Assembly (NCBI GenBank): GCA_934646835.1
Contig: CAKUES010000010.1
Location: 1 to 64,000, forward strand
DNA: 64,000 nt
Direction of reading: 5' to 3'
From: an uncultured Coriobacteriales bacterium
GTDB taxonomy: Bacteria; Actinomycetota; Coriobacteriia; Coriobacteriales; QAMH01
Below are positions 58,620-64,000 of the stretch, one piece after another. Below the pieces are notes generated by a model that was not told the origin of the DNA, made no database searches, and worked only from the letters and a program-made list of their open reading frames with translations. The translations under genes and the position numbers were made by a program. Position 1 is the first letter of the stretch. Every line of letters begins with the position of its first letter.

Positions 58620-60983
58620 ATGATCAATGAGTACAGCAAAGATAAGTATAAGGACGATTGGCGCTGGTATGAGGACGGTTATGAAGTAACCCGAACTTCC
58701 GTCTGGACAGGTCCTGGATGCCACAATGGCTGCGGCGTTCTCACCTACGTCAAAGACGGCAAGCTTGAGAGGGTCGAGGGCGACCCCAACTTCGCCTACA
58801 ACCAAGGGCGACTCTGCTTGCGCTGCATCAACATGGTAGAGCAGATCTACAACCACGACCGTTTGAAGTGGCCGCTTCTTCTCGACGGCGAGAAGGGCTC
58901 CAATCAGTGGAAGCGCGTTACCTGGGATGAGGCTCTTGACTTCATCGAGGGCGCTTTCGCAGATTGCTGCAACATCATCAAGGAAGAGTACGGCGGAATC
59001 GGACCTGAGGGCGTCGTTGCACTCTCCGGTACCGGTCGAAATGCAATGTGGCAGGGCGCAATGGTCCTGCGTACCGCATTCGGTTCCCCGAACATGTCCT
59101 TCGGCTTCCTCTCGGCCGACTCCTGCTATCAGCCCCGTATGACGGCTAACCTGCTGCAAGAGGGCGACTGCTGGATTCTTGACAACGCTCAGCTGCATCC
59201 CGATCGTTACAACAACGAGGAGTGGGTCAAGCCTGAGGTTGTCATCGTTTGGGCAAACCAGCCGCTGGCTTCCAACCCCGACGGCTTCGTTGGTCACTGG
59301 CTGATCGACCTCATGCGCATGGGCACCAAGTTCATCGTTGTCGATCCTGCCCTGACTTGGCTTGCTTCCAAGGCTGAGATCTGGCTGCAGATCCGTCCTG
59401 GTACTGACTGCGCACTCGCTCTGGGCTTCCTCAACGTCATCATCAACGAGGACCTCTACGATCACGAGTGGACCGAGACTTGGACTTACGGCTTCGACTC
59501 TCTGGTCGAGCGCGTCCAGGAGTATCCCACCAACAAGGTCGCCGAGATCTGCTGGTGCGACGAGCAGGACATCATCGATGCAGCCCGTATGTACGCTGCG
59601 GCAAAGCCTGCTGGCGTCCAGTGGGGTCTCGCCATCGACATGCAGATTTCCGCTATGGAGGCCTCCAACGCCATTGACGACATGGTCGCCATCTGCGGTA
59701 ACCTCGACGTCCCCGGCGGCAACGTTCTCGTCCGCTACGCCTACAACTCCTCTAAGAAGTATGGCGCTGGCCTCGAGTTCATCTCCGAGGAGATGCTTGA
59801 TCGTCGTATCGGCACCTCCCAGTCCCCGATTCACAAGGCTGGCTACACGCCCTTTATTCCGCCTGATCTTCTGGTCGAGGCAATGGAGACCGGCGTTCCC
59901 TATCGTCCGCAGCTCATCTGGGTCGAGCAGACCAACCCGATCGCCAACATGGCTGGCGACGCACCACGTGTCTACAAGGCATGGAAGAAGGTCAAGTACA
60001 CGGTTGTCGCAGACTACTACCTGACCCCGACCGCCGTCGCATTCGCAGACTGCGTCCTGCCTATGGCAATGTCCGTCGAGCGCGATTCCTATCGCTCCTG
60101 GTGGCAGCCCCTGCGCACCATCACCGCGTCTGCAGGCCGCTACTACGAGTGCAAGTCTGACGAAGAGCTCGTCATGGCTATGGGCAAGCGCTTCAACCCT
60201 GAGTTCTATGATCAGTTCGAGACCACCGAGGACTTCCTGACCTGGATGATCCAGGACGAGGGCAACGGCGTCGACTACACCTTCGAAGAGCTCACCCACA
60301 AGGTCTACGACTGGTGGGATTGGAACGAGACTTACCGCAAGTACGAGAAGGGCCTGCTCCGCGAGGACGGCAACCCCGGCTTCGTTACCGCAACCGGTCT
60401 GTTCGAGATCTACTCGCCGCTGTTCGATGTTTGGGGCTTCGATCCTCTGCCCCATCACATGGAGCCCTACGAGTCTCCGTACCGTACTCCCGAGCTCTAC
60501 AAGGAGTATCCGTACATCTACACTTCCGGCCATCGCCACATCGGCCTGTTCCACTCCGAGCACCGTCAGCTGCCGCATATGCGCCAGTTCCATCCGACGG
60601 CTATCGCCGACGTCTCTCCCGAGATCGCCGAGGAGCAGGGGATCAAGGAAGGCGACTGGGTCTGGTTCGAGAACCCGCGCGGCAAGTGCAAGCAGGTTGC
60701 TCACATCGCACCTGGTCTGCTCCCCAACCTCGTTCGTGCACGTCACGGCTGGTGGTTCCCCGAGGAAGAGGCTGCAGAGCCGCATCTGTACGGCGTGTTC
60801 GACTGCAACGCCAACAACCTGACCACCATGGGCGTCTACGGTCCTACCCACTATGGCGCACCTTACAAGAGCACGCTGTGCAAGTGCTACAAGGTCACGG
60901 AAGAGAACGACTGCAGCATGTCTGCAGAGATCACCACGAAGCCGCTCAAGGGCTTCCATTTCACCAGGTTCGAGGGGGTGTAA
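58620..60983 (+). CDS. Cytoplasmic bis-MGD molybdopterin enzyme, catechol-dehydroxylase-like context
   Basis: 787-aa enzyme without Tat signal. The Fe-S motif reads GPGCHNGCGV with a later LCLRC, so the first Cys of the usual CxxCxxxC is missing; an extra Cys in CLRC might replace it. VVIVWANQPLASNP, VVDPALTWLASKAEIWLQIR, PGTDCALALGFLNVI and ARHGWWFPEEEAAEPHLYGV are cofactor and subgroup motifs shared with the enzyme at 35080. A two-cluster ferredoxin follows 3 bp later, then a zinc ribbon and an AAHS-type carrier. This gene order resembles catechol dehydroxylase and pyrogallol-hydroxytransferase-type loci of Eggerthellaceae; the substrate is not proven. ATG after GGGAGGGGAG. Confidence 0.85.
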   Translation: MINEYSKDKYKDDWRWYEDGYEVTRTSVWTGPGCHNGCGVLTYVKDGKLERVEGDPNFAYNQGRLCLRCINMVEQIYNHDRLKWPLLLDGEKGSNQWKRVTWDEALDFIEGAFADCCNIIKEEYGGIGPEGVVALSGTGRNAMWQGAMVLRTAFGSPNMSFGFLSADSCYQPRMTANLLQEGDCWILDNAQLHPDRYNNEEWVKPEVVIVWANQPLASNPDGFVGHWLIDLMRMGTKFIVVDPALTWLASKAEIWLQIRPGTDCALALGFLNVIINEDLYDHEWTETWTYGFDSLVERVQEYPTNKVAEICWCDEQDIIDAARMYAAAKPAGVQWGLAIDMQISAMEASNAIDDMVAICGNLDVPGGNVLVRYAYNSSKKYGAGLEFISEEMLDRRIGTSQSPIHKAGYTPFIPPDLLVEAMETGVPYRPQLIWVEQTNPIANMAGDAPRVYKAWKKVKYTVVADYYLTPTAVAFADCVLPMAMSVERDSYRSWWQPLRTITASAGRYYECKSDEELVMAMGKRFNPEFYDQFETTEDFLTWMIQDEGNGVDYTFEELTHKVYDWWDWNETYRKYEKGLLREDGNPGFVTATGLFEIYSPLFDVWGFDPLPHHMEPYESPYRTPELYKEYPYIYTSGHRHIGLFHSEHRQLPHMRQFHPTAIADVSPEIAEEQGIKEGDWVWFENPRGKCKQVAHIAPGLLPNLVRARHGWWFPEEEAAEPHLYGVFDCNANNLTTMGVYGPTHYGAPYKSTLCKCYKVTEENDCSMSAEITTKPLKGFHFTRFEGV

Positions 60984-60986
60984 GAC

Positions 60987-61400
60987 ATGCCTACAGCAGA
61001 AGAGATGAACCGCGGATTCGATGCTATTAGGTACTGGGCGGACTTCAAGGACGCCAATGCCGGCGAACCCCGCACCAAGGGTCTCCTGATCGACTACGAG
61101 TACTGCACCAACTGCCATTCTTGCGAGGTTGCATGCCAGATGCATCTGGATCTTGCTCCTAACGAGTGGGGCATCAAGGTTGCAGAGTACGGTCCGACCA
61201 AGAACATCAAGGGCGACTGGGAGTGGACCTTCGTCCCCGTCCCGACCGACCTCTGCGATGGTTGTGCCGATCGTGTTGGCGAGGGCCGTCTGCCGAACTG
61301 CGTACATCACTGCCAGGCTGGCGTCATGTACTACGGCGACATCGAGGAGCTTGCTAAGAAGGCTTCCGAGAAGAAGAAGATGGTTCTCTTCACACTTTAG
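60987..61400 (+). CDS. Ferredoxin-like partner with two [4Fe-4S] clusters
   Basis: 137-aa protein with CTNCHSCEVACQ (about residue 40) and CDGC...CVHHCQ (about 89-110), eight Cys in all, enough for two [4Fe-4S] clusters. It is a shortened DmsB/small-subunit type protein, probably the electron donor of the molybdoenzyme, which begins 3 bp after that gene's stop. No membrane subunit is present, so the complex should be cytoplasmic. Confidence 0.88.
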   Translation: MPTAEEMNRGFDAIRYWADFKDANAGEPRTKGLLIDYEYCTNCHSCEVACQMHLDLAPNEWGIKVAEYGPTKNIKGDWEWTFVPVPTDLCDGCADRVGEGRLPNCVHHCQAGVMYYGDIEELAKKASEKKKMVLFTL

Positions 61401-61408
61401 GTTTCTTT

Positions 61409-61434
61409 CCCCGCGGGCAATAACGCCCGCGGGG
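61409..61434 (+). terminator. Hairpin between ferredoxin and zinc-ribbon genes
   Basis: CCCCGCGGGC-AATAAC-GCCCGCGGGG, 10-bp perfect stem, 8 bp after the ferredoxin stop. No T-tract, so it may be a processing or attenuation site and lower expression of the genes behind it. Confidence 0.6.
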
Positions 61435-61457
61435 TCTAGAAAAAAGGGAGGAACACT

Positions 61458-61667
61458 ATGTCTCAGCAGATGAAAGGCGGATTCCGTCCGCCCCCCATTG
61501 GTAACATTCTGTGGAAGTGCCCGGAATGCAACACGTTCAACGCGGCAGAGGCACCCACTTGCAAGAAGTGTGGTGCGGCAAAGGTGATCACCGACGATAT
61601 CGCCGGTGCAACCTACAAGCCGATTGACGAGTCCGAGCGTCGTAACCAGGACAAGAAGTTCCGCTAA
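61458..61667 (+). CDS. Small FRPPP zinc-ribbon protein
   Basis: 69-aa protein. MSQQMKGGFRPPPIGN carries the FRPP motif of the MCFRP proteins without the leading Cys; knuckles CPEC and CKKC follow, then a charged tail (DESERRNQDKKFR). ATG after AAGGGAGGA. Second zinc ribbon of this cluster. Confidence 0.75.
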   Translation: MSQQMKGGFRPPPIGNILWKCPECNTFNAAEAPTCKKCGAAKVITDDIAGATYKPIDESERRNQDKKFR

Positions 61668-61684
61668 GGAATGATTTGCTAGAG

Positions 61685-61728
61685 GGCAGCCGGAAGATCG
61701 TCAACTAAGGTCTTCCGGCTGCCTTTTT
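61685..61728 (+). terminator. Rho-independent terminator
   Basis: GGCAGCCGGAAGA / TCTTCCGGCTGCC, 13-bp stem followed by TTTTT, 17 bp after the zinc-ribbon gene. Confidence 0.9.
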
Positions 61729-61842
61729 CAGTAGTGGAGCTGCGTATGCCGGGCCGTGGAGGGACGACATACGCAGGTGAGTCCCCGTCTACTGATTCCA
61801 GCTCATCTTCATCCTGCTATTTCGCATAACAAGGAGAGGGTT

Positions 61843-63270
61843 ATGGCAGAAATAAAAGACGGGAAGTTTACTATATCCCAAGCGATCGACTCTCTTGGGG
61901 TAAGCAAATTTACCATTTCGATTTTTTTCCTCGTCGGTATCGCGATGATGTTCGATGGCTATGACTACATGATCATCTCGTATACCAACACCCAGATCAT
62001 CAACGACTTCTTCCCGCTGGCAATGTTCGGCGGGGATACCGCGGCTCAGAACGCTGCAACAGCTGCAATGAAGGGTGCGCTGTCTTCTTGGTCCACTATC
62101 GGCATCGTCGTCGGCTCCTTCTTTGCCGGCCCGCTTTCCGATAGGTTTGGCCGCAAGAAGATTCTGACTGCAGGTACGTTCCTGTATGGCCTGTTCACCA
62201 TTCCTTGCATCTTTGCTCCGACCTATACCATGTTTGCTGTGTTCCGTGTTATCGCCGGCCTGTTCCTGGGTGTCTGCACCCCGATCGTTACGACTCTGTT
62301 CACGGAGTTCACCCCGACCAAACAGCGTTCGTTCTTCATTACCTTTGGTATGGCATGGATGATCGTTGGTTGGGTTATGGCCGCTCTCGTCGGCACTATC
62401 GTTGTTCAGGTCACCACTTGGCATATGTGCTACGCAATCGGCGCTCTGCCTGTTCTGTATGCGTTCATCTTTGGCAAGTTCACGCCCGAGTCCGCTCACT
62501 GGTGCTCTGTCAAGGGCAATGCCGAGGGCGCAATCAAGACGCTCGAGCGTATCCAGAAGCGTGCTGGTAAGCCTATGCCCTTTGAGCTCAAGGCCGAGAA
62601 CATCATCGTTCCGCCTGTCTCCGCAAAGGCTAGCCCGGCGGAGGTTTGGAAGGGCAAGTACCTCAAGACCACCATCGCCTTGGTTATCATCTACTTCGCT
62701 GGTAACTTCAGCATCTATGGTGTCAATGCCTGGCTGCCTTCCCTTATGCTCGAGGCCACAGGTGGCGCTGTCACCGCGTCCTACATGTTGGCCATGGCGC
62801 AAAACGCCGCCTCCGTTGTCGCAAACTGCACCACTGGTTATGTTTCCGAGGCTATCGGACGTCGCCGCAACCTTGCCTTTGGCTACATCTTCGCAACTGC
62901 GATGTGCCTGATTACTGCATGTGTTGTCCAGCTACCCGCTGAGACGAGCTTCTGGCCGTACCTTATCGCGTTCGTCTTCATGGGCTTTGCCCTGAACTAC
63001 GGCATCACCGCTGCACAGCCCATGATGTCTGAGTCCTATCCGACTGAGTTCAGGAACTCTGGCGTGGCTACTATCGTCGCGCTTGGCAAGTCTGCAGGTA
63101 TCCTTTCCCCGATCGTCCTGGGTGGCCTCAAGGCTGCTGGCTGGGCATTTACCCCGCTTATCGGCATCCTGGCTATTCCGATGTTCGTCGGCTTCTTGGC
63201 AACGTTCCTGCTGCCCAAGGGTGCCAAGGGCATGGATATCGACGATATCGCTTCTGCGGATAACAACTAG
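61843..63270 (+). CDS. MFS transporter, AAHS (aromatic acid:H+ symporter) type
   Basis: 475-aa, 12 TM carrier. MMFDGYDYMIISYTNTQI (the AAHS/SP-like D-G-Y/F-D motif in TM1), GPLSDRFGRKK in loop 2-3 and the GQ..P-like PTEFRNSG late motif fit the AAHS/sugar-porter branch. ATG at 61843 follows AAGGAGAGGG; an upstream frame extension has none. Sited behind the molybdoenzyme cluster after a terminator, it is the probable importer of the aromatic or organic-acid substrate. Confidence 0.82.
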   Translation: MAEIKDGKFTISQAIDSLGVSKFTISIFFLVGIAMMFDGYDYMIISYTNTQIINDFFPLAMFGGDTAAQNAATAAMKGALSSWSTIGIVVGSFFAGPLSDRFGRKKILTAGTFLYGLFTIPCIFAPTYTMFAVFRVIAGLFLGVCTPIVTTLFTEFTPTKQRSFFITFGMAWMIVGWVMAALVGTIVVQVTTWHMCYAIGALPVLYAFIFGKFTPESAHWCSVKGNAEGAIKTLERIQKRAGKPMPFELKAENIIVPPVSAKASPAEVWKGKYLKTTIALVIIYFAGNFSIYGVNAWLPSLMLEATGGAVTASYMLAMAQNAASVVANCTTGYVSEAIGRRRNLAFGYIFATAMCLITACVVQLPAETSFWPYLIAFVFMGFALNYGITAAQPMMSESYPTEFRNSGVATIVALGKSAGILSPIVLGGLKAAGWAFTPLIGILAIPMFVGFLATFLLPKGAKGMDIDDIASADNN

Positions 63271-63301
63271 AGGCGAGTCGAGAATCCGACTTCACTAGCT
63301 T

Positions 63302-63343
63302 AGACCGGGCATGCATCGCAAGCTTCGCGTGCCCGGTCTTTCT
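63302..63343 (+). terminator. Rho-independent terminator after the AAHS gene
   Basis: AGACCGGGCA / TGCCCGGTCT, 10-bp stem with T-rich end (TTCT). Confidence 0.8.
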
Positions 63344-63384
63344 AGAGGACAAGGCAGAGTATCAGAAGGGTTGAGGTGGTCCAT

Positions 63385-63693
63385 ATGGCAGTCACACAAG
63401 CTAAGGCAAAAACGCAAAAGCGCAGGGATTCTTCGATGCCGGAAAACCCCATCATCTGTCCGTTTTGCGGGGCGCGCTCTAGGAGCGAGAAGCATTGCAC
63501 TAGCTGTTCTGCCAAGTTCAATCGCGAGGTTCTTGCCCACGCTGTCCGTGAGTCCGACGATTATCGCTCCGATCGCATTGGGCCGTTTTCCACTAAGACT
63601 GCCAAGCGTTTGCTTTGGGTCTTCATGATCCTCATGGTTGTTGCCTTCGTGGCTATCACGGAGTCGGTTCGCTACAACCCGCTTTTTAACTAG
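63385..63693 (+). CDS. Zinc-ribbon protein with one C-terminal TM segment
   Basis: 102-aa protein. Basic N-terminus, zinc ribbon CPFC and CTSC (about residues 23-42), linker, and a C-terminal TM helix (LLWVFMILMVVAFVAITES). The ATG at 63385 is preceded by GAGGTGG; a GTG three codons before is possible. It has its own terminators on both sides. Function unknown. Confidence 0.7.
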   Translation: MAVTQAKAKTQKRRDSSMPENPIICPFCGARSRSEKHCTSCSAKFNREVLAHAVRESDDYRSDRIGPFSTKTAKRLLWVFMILMVVAFVAITESVRYNPLFN

Positions 63694-63717
63694 TGGCTGC
63701 TGTTTGCTTTGTTCTCT

Positions 63718-63774
63718 AAGGCGGCCGGCGCTCATCTGACTCTCTCAAGATGAGCGCCGGCCGCCTTGTTTCTT
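63718..63774. terminator. Strong terminator, 20-bp stem
   Basis: AAGGCGGCCGGCGCTCATCT pairs perfectly with 63748-63767, followed by GTTTCTTT. It lies between the zinc-ribbon gene and the convergent acetyltransferase gene. Confidence 0.9.
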
Positions 63775-63865
63775 TGGGTTTTGGTAGATAGAGTTGCAGC
63801 TGGCGTGGCTCGCACTTGGCTTCGGTGCCTGGATCGTGTAATGGGCCTGCTGTCCTCTGTGCCTT

Positions 63866-64000
63866 TTATTTGATTGGTTTGCGCATGATAACCGCATCGT
63901 CGTCAGGCGCGGTGTAGTAGTTCTCGCTGACGCCTTCCTCGGTAAATCCATTGCGTTTGTAGAATGAGCGTGCGCTGGCGTTTGACGACCTCACTTGCAG
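63866..64000 (-). CDS. RimI-like GNAT acetyltransferase, C-terminal part (cut by window edge)
   Basis: The last 44 codons are present: LQVRSSNASARSFYKRNGFT, then YYTAPDDDAVIMRKPIK and TAA. This is the closing part of the GNAT fold with the N-x-x-A-x-x-F-Y-x-x-x-G-F motif of RimI, the ribosomal protein S18 alanine acetyltransferase and relatives. The start lies outside the window. Confidence 0.8.
   Translation of the reverse strand: MQVRSSNASARSFYKRNGFTEEGVSENYYTAPDDDAVIMRKPIK

Noticed and set aside
23299..61310. Very long minus-strand frames 23299-25830 and 58575-61310 and plus-strand mirror frames elsewhere
   Set aside because: They are antisense shadows of the molybdoenzyme genes, which have clear motifs and ribosome binding sites.

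Overview
The window looks like a chromosomal segment of a GC-rich anaerobic actinobacterium of the class Coriobacteriia, most likely family Eggerthellaceae. The evidence is the repertoire: several bis-MGD molybdopterin oxidoreductases with their own Fe-S and membrane partners, LuxR-type regulators fused to a long multi-TM sensor domain, an ApbE/FMN-binding flavin module, and a GC-rich coding bias. The genus is not determined. I see no rRNA or tRNA genes, no insertion sequence with a transposase and no CRISPR array.

Layout. 0.2-4.9 kb (minus strand): an extracytoplasmic flavin electron-transfer operon (ApbE lipoprotein, NusG-II domain protein, a single-chain ECF transporter carrying S-A-A-T modules, FMN-binding protein). 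5.1-6.8 kb: a divergent secreted Tp47-like protein behind a DtxR/IdeR-like operator. 7.9-8.7 kb: ModD-like QPRTase homologue. 9.1-11.6 kb: secreted protein with two tandem nitrilase domains. 12.6-17.9 kb: two MFS carriers plus a carboxylesterase, opposed by a MerR/GyrI-like regulator. 18.9-19.6 kb: DUF2786 protein. 20.7-23.1 kb: lone NrfD-like membrane protein, SPFH protein and GntR regulator. 23.3-28.3 kb: a Tat-exported DMSO-reductase-family complex (A, B, C subunits and TorD-like chaperone). 28.7-33 kb: IMPACT/YigZ protein, a cluster of small genes and a DIP1984 protein.

33.4-38.2 kb: a multi-TM LuxR regulator divergent from a cytoplasmic acetylene-hydratase-like molybdoenzyme and its small MCFRP zinc-ribbon partner. 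38.9-46.0 kb: a defence/conflict island: TOTE-type primase-helicase, a gene broken by an amber codon, an AbiE-type type IV toxin-antitoxin pair whose toxin is broken by an amber codon, an AlbA_2-type relic and a Fic protein with its own operators. 46.5-50.8 kb: a multi-TM LuxR regulator split by a G12 homopolymer (probable phase variation), an OFA-type MFS carrier and a degenerate aldo/keto reductase. 50.8-57.6 kb: HtpG, a further multi-TM LuxR regulator, a BspA-like LRR protein with a Cys-rich zinc protein, and small membrane proteins. 58.1-63.7 kb: a molybdoenzyme cluster (MCFRP zinc ribbon, bis-MGD enzyme, two-cluster ferredoxin, FRPPP zinc ribbon, AAHS-type aromatic-acid carrier) resembling the catechol-dehydroxylase type loci of Eggerthellaceae. 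The window ends inside a RimI-like acetyltransferase.

The most striking thing is in the non-coding DNA. Nearly every long intergenic gap is packed with repeat families: (i) at least 14 long nested palindromes of about 145-185 bp whose outer arms differ from copy to copy yet stay complementary, built around one conserved core (TTGCAAAACCGCAGGTCA, either orientation); (ii) 21 copies of a 25-bp GGCGCC-N10-GGCGCC repeat; (iii) GGGGTCGAAT and GTAGGGGAGGGAC palindromes. Families i and ii also occur as a composite unit of about 310 bp at three loci. No transposase or RAYT-like gene is present to explain their spread.
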